Shown in pieces: positions 19,886 to 33,581 of a stretch of DNA of 64,000 bases (the first letter of the stretch is position 1; each line of letters begins with the position of its first letter). The stretch comes from Achatina immaculata. Lineage: Eukaryota > Mollusca > Gastropoda > Stylommatophora > Achatinidae. The stretch lies in assembly GCA_009760885.1 (NCBI GenBank), contig CM019692.1, positions 58,084,964-58,148,963 on the forward strand. The letters run 5' to 3'. A program made the translations under genes and the position numbers. The notes under the pieces are model-generated. The model saw only the letters and a list, made by a program, of their open reading frames with translations, searched no databases and was not told the origin of the DNA.

Positions 19886-20685
19886 AATTAAGGCAGAACG
19901 TTTTATTTGTCCGAGCTACTTGGTAGAACAGAGTGTAGCTTCCAGCCAGTCGTCGTACATAAAGTGAAAACAAGTCTTTGATGAGATAGTGCTGATAACT
20001 TGTTTTATCCTTACTTGTCCTGTATTGAATCTTCAAACCTGGAGATAAATAAATGATTATAGCACTGGTAAGCTCACTCTCACAGCCGTCGTTGCTTCTG
20101 CACTTCTCTAGATCCTGTCCCCTTCTTTCTTTTCCGGTTTCTGTGGCTACCTGGTTTTACGTAGCATGGCCCTCTCACTCTCCTGATATGTACTTCAGTT
20201 TTGCCTCCCACGAAATACAAACGGTTTTTTAAAGGCTAATTCTGTTATTCTTGACTCCAAACACGAATCAAACTTACCCACTTGCCAAATGGGGACCAGA
20301 AAAAAAAATTGTTTTCGGACCTGAAAAGACAAATGAAACATTTGTGTCAGTTTCTTCACAATCTTCTCTTTTTTCTAATATTTGTATGGAAAAAAGTCTC
20401 CTCTGAGTTTCTCTTGTCTTTTTTTTCGAAGTTTTTAGGTTTAGCATCTAACTTTCATCTAAGGCACGTGGTCTTGTCAGTCTATTTTGCGATCGCTGAA
20501 AATAACTGCTCCAAAGTTATTACACACAAACACAAACACAAACACACACACGTCGGCCTAGAGAGAACGAGAGACACACGTTGATTCAGTTCCAGCTTAC
20601 ATAAATATAAAACATATGAAAGAGCAGATCAGTTGACTGACTCAGTTACAGTAAAGGAATGGCTAGCACAGGATCAAGATGACAT
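19886..20685. other. No gene seen
   Basis: AT-rich intergenic sequence with a CA-rich stretch near 20521-20550. The frames are short and carry no recognisable motif. Confidence 0.5.
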
Positions 20686-20689
20686 CATC

Positions 20690-21200
20690 AATAGAAGCTG
20701 GCCGGATAAAGTACTTCACTGACAGCTGTAAATCAGAGTCAGTGTTGAGAACTAATGAGCTAGTGCTTAAACTTGATGTAGCAAGACATGAGCGACTAAT
20801 CAAAAGCTCCAGAATGACTGGGATGGGCACAATTAGTTACTGAAAGTTGAAGAAAGATCTGAACACCTGTGAATGTGGCCAGAGTGCAAAGATAATGATC
20901 TCTTAACTAACTAAAAGTTATGTATATATGAGCAATTTGCTCGAATATATCTTGGTAGTAGAGCAGTAAAACATGGAGATAGCACAGACTGCATCAACCA
21001 ACAGACTTACTAGAGCAAACCAGGCTTTTGCAAATTTGGAAATCTTTAAAAAAAAACTAAGCAGGAAGATGAAAATCAGGATATTTAAGATTAATGTTTT
21101 AAGTGTACTTCTCTATGGAAGTGAATGCTAGTAAATCACCAAAACTATAGAAAAGAAGCTGATTTCTTTCCAGGCTATAAATGTTTACGAAGAATTAGAA
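20690..21200 (+). mobile_element. Degenerate LINE remnants
   Basis: Near 20850-20900 a frame reads KLKKDLNTCECGQ, like the Cys-rich region after an RNase H domain. Near 21000-21190 a second piece reads RANQAFANLEIFKKKL and LLYGSE, like the end of an RTE-type reverse transcriptase. Many stops. Confidence 0.4.
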
Positions 21201-21204
21201 GAAT

Positions 21205-21600
21205 ATTTTGGCCAAACACCGTCTATCCTTACTTCTGTTCCCTGTGGTGTCCATATTAGTGTTATTTTTGATTGTGAGTGGTCAATCATCTGGAGCACAT
21301 GTCCCCAACATCTCCACCGTCTTTAGCTCTAGGCCTCTTTTATTACTGTCTTCAATAATCTTATTCACAATTTTTTTGCAAATTGCTTTCACTTTCTGTT
21401 ATTAGAACTGCGACATCTGCATAACACAAGTTATTTTATATTATGCCTCTATTTTAATTCATTTCAAAATGTTAATGCCTCTTATGTTTTCACAATGTAA
21501 TGAGAATAGTTCAGCAATATGCGTCCTTGTCTTACTCCTCGTTTTATATCCTGATATTCACATTGTTCACTCTTATTGATAGTCTTTGATTCCAGTCTTG
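21205..21600 (-). mobile_element. Degenerate LINE reverse-transcriptase remnant
   Basis: Minus-strand pieces resemble a GVRQG block (NEE-KDAY region) and CYADVAVLITESESNLQK, a decayed YADD motif. Frames are badly broken. A CCTTG-rich run follows at 21598-21645. Confidence 0.4.
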
Positions 21601-22282
21601 TCTTGCCTTGCTTTGCCTTGCCTATCCTTGCCTTGTCTTTTCTTTAATATAACAGGCTTTAGAGAGATAGTTCGTAACTATGTGTTGTGCGTAAATCGGA
21701 CGTTTGTAACTAGAGTACCGCCTGTAATAGTAATTTTTCCCTATGTAAAAACAAAATGAGAAGTTATTTTAAAGACTCCGTGTATGTGTGCTGTGCGTGT
21801 ATGAGCGTGCGTGTATGAGCGTGTGTGTGTGTACCAACATTAACGTACCCGCCGGATGTTCCCATAATGGCCTCATTCCTGGCGGTACTCGGGGGTCCAC
21901 CGTCCTGATTATAAATTCGTAAAACCTTGTAGCAAACCTGGGCATAAGTCTCACCATTCTTGGTTATTAGGAAAGTCTTCGGCCCACTACGTGTCAAACA
22001 GAAAAAGAAACAGAGCAGCTGTGCTTACTGTTTCCTAACTTCCAGATACGTAACGGATCTGCGTAACTGTTGCTATGGTGATGTGTAAAAATGTGGAATC
22101 ATTGATACGTTTGAAAAGTTGCGCGGGAATTTAAACGGAACTAACTGGCTTTCAGGATATTTTTGTGACCGTTAAACAAAAAAAAAAAAAAAAACGAAAT
22201 CGTTCCAAAACATAGATCTAGCAACGCAGTTCAAAAGATTTTGAGGAGTTATTATTTCATATATAAAAGAGATCTGAATTCA
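21601..22282. other. No gene seen; simple repeats
   Basis: Holds a CCTTG-rich run, GT-rich repeats at 21780-21835 and a poly-A run near 22178-22195. Confidence 0.5.
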
Positions 22283-22480
22283 TTCACGCAGATGCTGTGG
22301 TTTTCAAGGCTTTAAGGCCCATTGCTGCACATAAAGTTCGCCTCCATTCCTCTCTATTTCCAATCTTCTCTCTCCAGTTGGTGACACCCGTTTCTTTTAT
22401 ATCCTCTTCTAAGTTGTCTTTCCATCTCTGTCTTGGTCTACCCCTTGGTCTTGTTTCCTTTATTTCTGGCGTATACATCA
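22283..22480 (-). mobile_element. LINE 3'-end fragment
   Basis: Minus-strand frame with RPRGRPRQRWKDNLEEDIK and EEWRRTLCAAMG, the usual last segment of an RTE-like LINE protein. It is too short to contain catalytic residues. Confidence 0.65.
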
Positions 22481-22499
22481 TTTACGTTTGTTTGTATAC

Positions 22500-22985
22500 T
22501 TCCACTCTTGCTACATGTCACAACCAATGTAATCTGTTCAGTTTCAAGGCATTTATAATTCGTTGGGATTTAAATAAGCTGCTGAGTTCAGTGTTAGATA
22601 GACATTTCAATTTTGTAATTAAAATTCTGGATATGCCCTGGCTCTGTTGCTGGTCTGAGGGAGCTGTTTCATGACACTCGGGGCATGCCCGTTATTGCCC
22701 TGGATGTGACATCAGGATGTCCTTTAGTGTTTTAGCCGATATAATACCAATACTGCGTTGGTTGTAATTAGCTTGTAATCTAGCACGCAACTGGCCTTTG
22801 CTTCCACTTTCTCTGAGGACATGTAAATCATTGAGGCGGACGTGGTACGCGCATTTGATGAAGAGCTATTTTGTGCAGATTCTTCGATTTCCTGCTTGAA
22901 AGATTGATGTCCTGTTTGTCCAAACTGATGTTTCCTAATTAGTTAGACCTTGCTGCAAGTTGATCAGCTTTTTCGTTGCCAACGA
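22500..22985 (-). mobile_element. Degenerate RNase H-end LINE remnant
   Basis: The minus strand shows a decayed NE-KADQLA-like start near 22975 and a CPECH pattern near 22680, as in the tail after RNase H domains. Weak. Confidence 0.3.
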
Positions 22986-22989
22986 ATTA

Positions 22990-23875
22990 AAAATCTGTAA
23001 TTAAAAATTGACTACCTGTGGTCAAGTACAACTAAAACTAATCTAAAACTGTTTGATGACTCAACCATTTTTTCCAAGTTACTTTTTAAAAACAAAAAAT
23101 AAACTGTATCAGGTCAGAGGTACCTACGTTTTTTTTTTAAAAATCAGATGGATGGTATCTAGCGTTTATTATACACTCTTTCGTGTGAATCCCACTGAAT
23201 GTCATAGTGATCGCTTAAAGCGACCTGTGAGGTTTGCAAACTTGATGTACACCCACACACACACGCACGCCCACGCACGCCCACGCACGCACACAACCCA
23301 TATATAATTGCAATAATGGTTTTCAAACTGTGCGATACCAACAACCTGCTAAGTTTTCGTAGGACACACTGACTGTGGAAAAAGAAAGGACAGGCAGGGG
23401 ACAGTTAATGTGATTAAAGAGTAGCAATAATTTCTCTAAATTAACGAGAGACCATAAATTACAAAACAACATTAGGCTATAAAAGATAATGGAGCATTTT
23501 TCAGAAGATAAATATCATAACACAGAATATATAAGGGCATAGATGATACACATAATAAATGATGAGGGCACAGAATAACCGGAATGAAGAGGCTGGCAAG
23601 AAGGATTTAATCAAAGAATAATTACAATGGGACTAACCGAAGAATCCAGCATTGGTCTTGTTGTATATAGTTGGTAGAGGTGAAAAACATGATGGTTTCT
23701 AGAGTAAAATAAATAAGCATCACTTTTTTCTAATAAACATTTAATAGTTGCACTGATCATCTACAAAGAAAGGAGATTTATCTTGAATAGAAAATGAATA
23801 GCTGTTACTCGTGTATCTACTTAAAATTGTGTCTTTCAAATAATCTCTGTTAAACAACACTCTGATTGAGTCGGT
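22990..23875. other. No gene seen
   Basis: AT-rich, with a CA/CG-rich simple repeat at 23250-23300. Confidence 0.5.
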
Positions 23876-23879
23876 TTCT

Positions 23880-24140
23880 TAAGCTCAACATTATTGTTGT
23901 AGCACATTATGTGGGATGTCTTCAATCTCTTGTGTTATGCATTCTTTGAGATCATTCAGTATGGGTGATTTTGTAGTGTACTCATCGCAAATTAAGTAAC
24001 TCCACAGAAAAAAAAAGACAAAAGAGGTGTCCGGAGAACAGGATGGCCAATTCACATTTCCAAATCGTGAAATGACGTGCGGTAAACCTGTCTTGTTGGA
24101 GCCATAAATTCACATGATAAGGTATAGCATTGATTCTTGG
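23880..24140 (-). pseudogene. DNA transposase remnant (DDE type)
   Basis: Minus-strand sequence reads WLQQDRFTARHF, then a SPD-like block, FFLWSYL and LNDLKECITQEIEDIPHNVL. This follows the order of the last two catalytic blocks of a widespread invertebrate DDE transposase family (QQDGA.AH, then FFLWG.LK, then ELK..I..EI). Frames are interrupted and the ends are not visible. Confidence 0.5.
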
Positions 24141-25355
24141 TGAAGATAAGTTGTTCATCATATCTGTGACACAGCCAATCTGCTGGTTACATTTTGCAGG
24201 TTATATCCTAAAAGTAGGAGACTACTACCGTAGATTCCGTCCAATAATTATTACAATTCAGTACATTAGTACTCTCCTAAACCAGCAAGAGTTTGCGTCC
24301 GATAAATTTAGTTAAAAGAAATTCCTGAAGTATACCAGAAAATCACCTATTTCGATACCACATGATAGAAAAATTAATGTATGAAAACCTATTTTCCCAT
24401 ATTTCATAAATGAAAATATTAAATTTCTGGGTTCTACAAACTGCTTTAAACCACTAGATAATATCTAAAATAGAGTTAAGTAGGAAATATAGTGCTGAGA
24501 CTTTACAATAAGCCAATTATCTCAGCCTGCACGTGACGTATCTTAATTCATCTAATACTTGGATACTATTTCTACTACACATCTTGAACTTTCATTAAAA
24601 TAGGACAAAATATCTAGCTTATTCACATCAAAATATTCTAAATACACAAGCTGAATAAAAAAATGTCAATGAAACTTGACATGTCTTGTCGCCATATCTG
24701 CCATAATTAAAGTGTACAAAAATGGTGGGTGGGGGGGGGGGGGGTTGGGGGTGGAACATATTTTTAGTTAAATAACTTGAGAACCATATGTATCATTTGC
24801 GATGTGAATGGCTGGAACACGTTCTCAAACTACTACTTACTGTGATGTACTTTTGAATATCGTGTTTGGTCTCTTTCAAATACTTTGGCTCTCTGCCTAC
24901 AGCGAGGGAAGAAGTAAGAGATGTGTAATTTCACAATGGTTCATATAGGATAAATGCTGTTACGTACACAAGAAATTTCATAAAGTTGATACAGCGAACA
25001 TGATTATGTCTTTCATTTTATCTTCAAACTGCCTTCACAATAAAGACAGCTTGGACCACAAATTTGTCTCGTAATGCGTCATGTGTGCTTTTCGATAAAC
25101 AGGCATCCCTTCTCAATGAAAAAAATCACAATTTAAGAGTTTGCCACACACTTAGCGAGATATATAGAGTCACATTATTTGTTAGACGTAATACACTTTG
25201 AAATTTCCCATATCCTTCTATTCTTCTCTGTTATCTGCCTCATTTCCACATTAATCTTCTTTCATCTTATATGCCTTGTGTTCATGGACATCACATCACG
25301 AGAACCCTTTACTCCAGGTCTCTTTTCTCAGTGAAAAAAATAATAAAATAGAATA

Positions 25356-25576
25356 AACGGAGCACTTAGCTGTGCCCCCCACCACATTTAGCTATTCCAT
25401 CAATCCTTCTGTCGGCTAAACTACCACTGTATCGTTATATCCCCTTTCCATGCCCACTACCCCCTCATTACTACCTACCTGTTACACATCGCGAATCTCT
25501 ATTTAAACATTCTCAACACTCCACCAGGCGCACTCCTGGGCTTAGCTTCTTACGAGTCACAGCTAAGTGCTTCGTT
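25356..25576. mobile_element. MITE with 19-bp terminal inverted repeats
   Basis: A 221-bp non-coding element with left end AACGGAGCACTTAGCTGTG and right end CACAGCTAAGTGCTTCGTT. These are inverse complements with one mismatch, and TA flanks both ends. It is absent at the aligned place in units 1 and 3. Confidence 0.7.
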
Positions 25577-25819
25577 TACTCTTTTTTCATTCCTATTTGC
25601 TGTATAGCATTCATATGAATTTATACTTTTATCTTCTTTCCCTGTTTCTTCTTCCTGTATATTTTTTGTGCAAAATGAAATGTCACAGCTGTGTGCTCGT
25701 TAAATAATAATACTGTTCCTACCTACTTTCTTCAATATTTTAACATTTTATAGCGAACCTAACCACACTATTTTAAAACTGAGTATTGTTTAATATCATC
25801 TTTGTTCTAAAAGGAAAAA

Positions 25820-25890
25820 AAAGTCGAACTCTCTCTCTCTCCCTCTCTCTCTCTGTGTCCCTCTCTCTGTGTCTGTCTGTCTCTCTCTAA
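25820..25890 (+). repeat. (CT)n microsatellite
   Basis: CT/TG-rich stretch upstream of lectin 2. Confidence 0.8.
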
Positions 25891-26143
25891 CATAATAAAG
25901 CATCCCCCAACTTTATAGCGAGGAAAATTAATTATTTTTGTTAGTTATAGTCAGATCTGGCCACGGCAATCCCGTTTTAAATTAATTTTTGTTTCAAAAC
26001 ATCAATCCTTACAGATCTTTTACACGCTGTTCTTTCCTCGTCCGTTGTGTTTGGTGGACATCTGGACGAAAACATTTGCCGAGTACAAGGAAGCAATTCT
26101 TGCATATCATTTATAGGAGCGGACGAGCTACGTTGTTACAACG

Positions 26144-26189
26144 ATGCTGACCAGATGGTTACTGCTTCTGTGTTGCTGCATTGCAACTG
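26144..26189 (+). CDS. Lectin 2 exon 1: signal peptide
   Basis: ATG at 26144, preceded by ACG where unit 1 has a second ATG. Donor GTAAAT, phase 1. Confidence 0.85.
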
Positions 26190-29100
26190 GTAAATATTAT
26201 CTTTCATATTTCAGTAACTGTTCTCACAACTCACAGAAACAATGAGCATGGTAGCGGATAATACAATTAATATTTTGTCGTGTATCCAAACATCCAGATA
26301 CGACCAGTCAGCAAAAGATGACGAAAAGAAGCATAGGAAAATTTTTATCGCGTTTCTACAACTACTTTTAAATACCAAACACAGATGAAAGTATAGATAA
26401 GATCCTAGAGAACAGACTGCGACCAGTGACTGAACCACAGTTAAATGAAACTCATAGGGGATTTAGAAAAATAGAAGCTGTACAGATGCCATCTTTTCCT
26501 TAAGACAGAAAAATCAGTTGAACACAACCAGATACTGCACATAGCTTACATAGATCAAGAAAAGACATTTGATAGAATAGATAGATGTAAACTGTGGGAA
26601 ATCTTACAGCATTATGGAGTTAGTGCATATCAGATCAACCTGTGAAAAAACCTACATGAAAACAGCCAGTGTACAGTTAGAACAAATGCTGGACACTCTG
26701 AACCATTCATTGTAAAATCTGGAGTGAGACAAGGCTGTGTACTATCTCTCTTACTATTCATAACATACTTTGACAACATCTGCAAAGAAGCTAACATACA
26801 TAGTAAAGACTTCACGACAGAGCTGTCCGACAGTTAAATCCCAGAAAGAATGCCAATAAACCCACAACACCTTTCAGAAGACATATCCAATAGGAGGACC
26901 ACAAACGAACTCCTTTATTGCTGATGATCGAGCACTTACAGCCACACCAGAGAAAGACCTACAGCAGAACATGGATAATTTAGCAAGGGCATGTCAAAGT
27001 CACAACATGAAGATCAGTGCTGGAAAAAACATAAGTCATGACCTATGCAAGAGAAGAAATCCAAACAAAGATCTTTCTGGACAACCAGCTCTTGAAGCAA
27101 GTGAAATATTTCAAATACCTAAATAGCAGATCATCTTCAGGAACAGTTGACCCTGAGACTGATGAAACAGATTTCTGTCTTCGTGTACTGCGTACTATTA
27201 CATTTGCATGAGCAATAGACTCAGAGACTCAACAGACGTTACAATGATATACACTGTGTAACAGGACAACCCAGGTAACAATAACTCCACTACTCATTAA
27301 TACACGACATGACCAGTTACATGTAAGTCAACAAACTCTACACCACAGTTGACACTTAACATGAATCCAATAATCACAGGATTCATCAGACATAGTTCAA
27401 AAATGTTTAATGATTAAAACCCATTTGTTAGATGTGTGTTGCAATGATGTGAAGTGTAAAACTTTGAGAGAATAATACAAATGATTACAAGAAATATGCC
27501 CGGGCGACTAACATCGCCATGGGACTAAGTCAGACATTCAAAACTTGTCCATAGCGGAACAATCAACACACAATCTACATGCTACTAGGACCTTTTTCCA
27601 ATAAAAGAACAATACATCCACTACAACAACGTTTTGTCCTAACAAGGACAATCCAACTACCTTACATACTGAACTCAAAAGAAAAAAAAATAACTACATT
27701 CCTACTAGAATTGAACAATTACGACCTGTCGCTACAACATTCTGACACAAACTACCCATCTCAACTCGTTCACACCTCCCGCCTAACCTAATTCACGTGA
27801 CTCAGTTGTGCCACGGAAACACGTGATACTAACATCGTGCTTGACATAAACAGAATGAGTTGTGGTCTATTTGACCACAACAACGAGGTTTCTCACAACA
27901 ATCTGTACAGAAATAATATTCTTTTACACTGAGAACAGATGCAATAAAGCAAATCATGTCATTGGACAAATGACTCCTTTACTGAAAAACAAATACATCA
28001 CAACTGAAAAAAAGGGCACTGTACAACACAATTTTCCTCCCAGCTCTATGCTAGCAATGTCAAACATGGGCATTAACAGCCACGAACAAAAGAAAAATCA
28101 TCACGACAGAAATGAGATGCTTAAGAAGAATACTAAATGTGACAAGAAGAGATCAAATAAGAAATGAAACCATCAGGACAAAGATTGGAGTAACACCAGT
28201 ATTACATTATATCCAGAAACAGCACGTCAAACGGTTTGGCCATGTTACACGGTTACCGCCAGACAGTATATCGCAGACAACATTCACACTAAGATTTGTA
28301 GGTAACAGAAGAAGAGGCCGCCCACGCAGGAGATGGAGAGAGGAAAGTACAGAAGCATTAAATACCCCATTATATGAACCAAATCGCTGAGCCTTATCAA
28401 GACTTCTATTTGTCCCCTCATCACTAAAAAGTATATGAGAAAGGAGACAAGACAAGACATAATATTTCACTGCATTTCTAACCCTCCTTCTAACCACTAA
28501 GTGCACCATACGTACAGGTAAACTACTTTAGTTTAGAATATGCCTTAGCCAGTCATCTTAACTCTTATGCTAATTTAAAAAATGGGTCGCACAAAGAATT
28601 TATTATATAATCACAGCCGCCATATATTTTCACCGGAAAATAAGCATAGGGCTGTAGTTAGCTTTATACACTAGTTTAAAATTTGAATCTCCAAGGCAAA
28701 ATAATATAACCAGAGATTTGGAGGTTTTAGTGTCATATTTTTTAAACAAAGCTATATTTATAGTCAGTAATACTGAAAGAGTTAATTCCCAGGACCCCTT
28801 TACTACTTTCTCATTCAGAAAATTTCTATTAATAGATATCTTTCTCCACATCTCGCTAGATCTCTTTCTCCACATCTGGCTAGATCTCTTTCTCCATATC
28901 TCGCTAGATCTCTTTCTCCACGTCTCGCTAGATCTATTTCTCAACATCTCGCACGATCTCTTTCTCCACATCTCGCTAGATCTCTTTCTCCACATCTCGC
29001 TAGATCTATTTCTTCACATCTCATTAGATCTCTTTTTGTCTTTGGTTTTGGATCTCGAGGAAAAGAAACGAGGACCGTTGCGGAGTGTACAATTCATGCT

Positions 29101-32100
29101 TGTGTGGGATAGAAGTGCCGTATTTTTTGTTCACATTTTCATTTGTCTGTTACGTGTCCATCACCAGCTCCGCTGACCATGACGGCCTGTTTCCTGGTGC
29201 ACATATGTCTGTGAGGTGTCCATCACTAGCTCCGTTGTCCATGACGGCCTGTTTCCTGGTGCACATATGTCTGTTAGGTGTCCAACACTAGCTCCGCTGC
29301 CCATGACGGCCTGTTTCCTGGTGCACATATGTCTGTGAGGTGTCCATCACTAGCTCCGCTGTCCATGACGGCCTGTTTCCTGGTGCACATATGTCTGTGA
29401 AGTGTCCATCACCAGCTCCGCTGTCCATGACGGCCTGTTTCCTGGTGCACATATGTCTGTGAGGTGTCCATCACTAGCTCCGCTGACCATGACGGCCTGT
29501 TTCTTGGTGCACATATGTCTGTGAGGTGTCCATCACTAGCTCCGCTGACCATGACGGCCTGTTTCTTGGTGCACATATGTCTGTGAGGTGTCCATCACTA
29601 GCTCCGCTGACCATGACGGCCTGTTTCTTGGTGCACATATGTCTGTGAGGTGTCCATCACTAGCTCCGCTGACCATGACGGCCTGTTTCTTGGTGCACAT
29701 ATGTCTGTGACGTGTCCATCACCAGCTCCGCTGTCCATGACGCCCTCTGTCCTGGTGCATATCTGCATGAATTAGTGTTGCATTATTACACGTAGCCATT
29801 GAAGTTTAATCTATTTTAACTGCTGTCGGAATGTTGCATCTTCAACATTTCCCATTGATCAGTAGTTACTAGAGGATCGTTTCTCATTTGTTGTTAAGAT
29901 TCATGTGCAACACTCAAGGGACTTTTTTGCAAGTAGCCTGGTTTCTAAAGTTTTACCTAGTCAGGACAGCCAGGAAATTGCAGTAATTTCCTTGATCGTA
30001 TTCTTTCTTTGATTTCATGAAATCCACACATCTTCCATATTTTTTTCTAAAGCTGTTGTACAGCTTTATCATGCTTTACGTCTCTCTCTCTCTTCTCCAT
30101 CTAACTTAGCTCTGTCGTCTCTTTCTTTTCTGTTCTCTCTCTTCTCTCTCTTCTGTCTCTCCCTTCTCTCTCTTATCTCTATTTTCCCTCTCTTCCATCT
30201 CTCTTCTCGCTCTCCCTTCTCATCTCTCTTTTCTTTCTCTCTCTTTCTTCTCTCTCTCACGCTTTGAAATCTACCCTTAAGTAAATCATGTTCCCTTATC
30301 TCTTTTTACCAGTGACCTTTTATTAAAACCAGTAATTTTCAACCTGGAGTGGGGGTGGTGGGGGGGGGGGATAAGAGATGGGGTTGCTAGAAGATATATG
30401 AAAAATGTGAAAAAAGGAGAAGAAAAAAGAAACAATATGTAATTTTTTTTAAATACAGGGCTTTTGGGAAATCCTACTCATTTTTAAGACTTAAATACTA
30501 AAAATAACAACAATCAAAAAGAGGCGAGAACCGTTGAGTTAAACGGTCTTCAGAAAATCTTTCAAGTTTAACATTTAACGACAGAGGCTTTTTCATTGTC
30601 CAAACTTTTACGTTGCTTACTTGAGACTGAATACTGGTAGGTTTAAATGACGGACATGTATATCAAATCAGAACGAAGGATAGTGACCTAGAACTGACTG
30701 ACACGACAAGTTTATAATCCTTTTAGCGATAACAATGTTCACTTCCATACGCAGGTATGTGCGCTCAGTGTCCACAAGGCTGGGTGCTCCATGAAGAGTC
30801 CTGCTATGGTTATAGCCAAGGGCGGATGTCTTGGCCAGAAGCGGATGTGAGTTTTTTTTTTTTCTTTCGAGTTTTTACCCAAAGAAACTAACTGTAGTAC
30901 ATGCGAAAGTACATGACAATGAGGCGGCCGACAGACTTGCTTGACAGGCTATAAATAAACGGCAGACAGTCAATGGACAATGAGGACATTGCTATGGCTG
31001 TAGTGGACAGAGTGCGAGAAAATGAAGAGCGGGAATGGACGAACAATGTAGCTGTGAGGAGACTGCTGGAGCTAGTACAAATTAAATGTGCTGGCAGGAA
31101 ATCCGAAATGTATGACAGAAAACGCATTGTAAACAACCAACATGTGACAGGAACTATTAGCAAACATATTCTTGGATGGATGCTGCGGCATGCGCGGAGC
31201 ATATATGGAGTTGTCCCGAATGCAGTGAAGCCAGAGTATAAATTTTGAACTTTGAACTAACTGCAGTATATGTACATAATGTATATATAAGTGCATATTA
31301 TGCTGAAGTTATGCAGTCAGGAATATGTCACTTTATTAAATACCCGTTTTACGAGCGACTTCCCAAAAGTAAGTTCACGTGACTTGTAACGTCCTTAAAA
31401 GTGATGTCAGAATAGTGGGCTTGGTTGCGGAATTTTCCATGTTCATCAGTTGACAACACCAGGCACAATGACACCACTACACAGCAGCATGTGCACAGCA
31501 ACACCATCTAGACAGCACTACACAGCACCATCTAGATAGCAGCACTATCTAGACAGCACTACACAGCACCATCTAGACAGCACTACACAGCAGCACCATC
31601 TAGACAGCACTATCTAGACAGCAGACCATATAGACAGCACTACACAACACCATCTAGACAGCATTACACAGCAGCACCATCTAGACACCAGCACCATATA
31701 GACAGCACTACACAGCACCATCTAGACAGCGCTATACAACACCATCTAGACAGCATTACACAGCAGCACAATATAGACAGCACTATACAGCACCATCTAG
31801 ACACCAGCACCATATAGACAGCACTACACAACACCATCTAGAGAGCACTACACAGCAGCACCATCTAGACACCAGCACCATATAGACAGCACTACACAGC
31901 ACCATCTAGACAGCACAACACAGCACCATCTAGACAGCACTGCACAGCACCATCTAGACAGCACTACACAGCACCATCTAGACAGCACTACACAGCACCA
32001 TCTAGGCGGCATCCTATTTATCTACTGATCATTTTTACTAACAAACAAAACTGAAACGGAAGCGAAAATAACCCGCGCTAACTAAACATTAGAGAGTAAT

Positions 32101-33537
32101 TATTCTGTCACGTGTGTTCAAATCTGACAAGTTAGATTTTATTTTATTTTCATTTATTAGATACATGAAATTATTGGGTAACATTACACATATGGTGAAA
32201 ATCTTTGGAGTTTATGCAGTCTGTAAGTTTCAAATTATAACATGCTCTCTTTTATATTTTTTGAAAATGTGTATTTGACATTGGCTTCGAAGAATGTAAG
32301 GAAAAATGTAAAACATGAATTTGTTGTGTAGTTAATATTCTGAACAATTTCTCGCATCACTGTGTAACTGCTTTTATGAGTAGTTTTGATATTCGGTCGG
32401 TTGTCTTGAAAATTCGCAAACTGTTTCCAGTGTACTGTATAATAAAACAGAAAACCGTGACATTTTTTGTGGGGAGGGGGGAAGGGGGCGGTTTACAGAC
32501 CAGCAAATGGACTGGGCTTGATTGAAAAAAAAATCTTAGAATTATGTCGTTTCTGTTTACTGCTTTATTTTTAATGCGGGGTCCGCGAGTGTTAGGCAGG
32601 AAAGAGTGTCCACATTCCTAAAAATGTTAAGAACCACTGAACCTAGGGTTTTGTTCCTAAGACACAAGAAAGAAAGAGACCCAGGAAACTATATCGCTGA
32701 TACTCCAAACACCAAAGTCACTGAAGCAGACATCTTGGTTAGATAACGATATGATTTCAGAAGACTATAAAGAGACCAAGATGAACTTACTACATGAATG
32801 AGCTAGTGTGTAGGAATTTCTTTGGCCTCTGGTTTTCACGGGCTAAGAACTTTTTATGTATTTATTTATATATTTATTCACAGGACACGTGTAGAGCTTT
32901 CAAGGGAAAGCTTGTTGAGGTGGAAACAGCAGAAGAAAATGGGTTCCTGGTAAACATGATTAAAACGAAACATGGTACATAATCTTGATTATTTAATTAC
33001 AAATATATCATGGCCCTAAATCATTACAAGGATTTCTAAGTTATACGACGTCAGCGGCGGTGGCATGATTTTATTATAAATCTTTGTACAGTTAGATTAA
33101 GCTGGCAGACAGTTTTAAAAGAAGATAAAAAGAAGATGCATGTGATAAATTACATACAACGAAGCAACACAAGCTATGAACAGAAGCTGTAAAATATAAT
33201 TTAATTGAAAGAAGTAGCGATATTTCACACTTACTTCATTAAGGAGAAGCAGATACATGATTTTCATTTGGCTATGCTCGTGATGACACCGATGTAGAAA
33301 ATGATTTGATCGTTCTAACCGCAGTTTTCCATTTTGTATCATATGATCATACTTTCTGTAAGAAGTTAACGTTCGCTTTAGATATCCAATCATTTCATCA
33401 ATGATATCTGTTCTAGTCCTCATTTCTGAAACAATTTGCAGTACTTACGATTAATAAAAGCATTTAATTCTAGATTTATGGAATGTAAAAACGAAAATAA
33501 ATATGGTAGTTTTGTAATGGTTTAGAACAGTGAGTGT

Positions 33538-33581
<44 letters not shown>

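Noticed and set aside
28718..29176. 152-codon frame with repeated LDLFLHIS-like units
   Set aside because: Produced by a 24-bp minisatellite whose length is divisible by three. Both strands are open, with no sign of a gene.
29150..29765. Evenly spaced repeats resembling a CRISPR array
   Set aside because: The whole 62-bp unit is repeated with no unique spacers, in a eukaryotic intron. It is a minisatellite.
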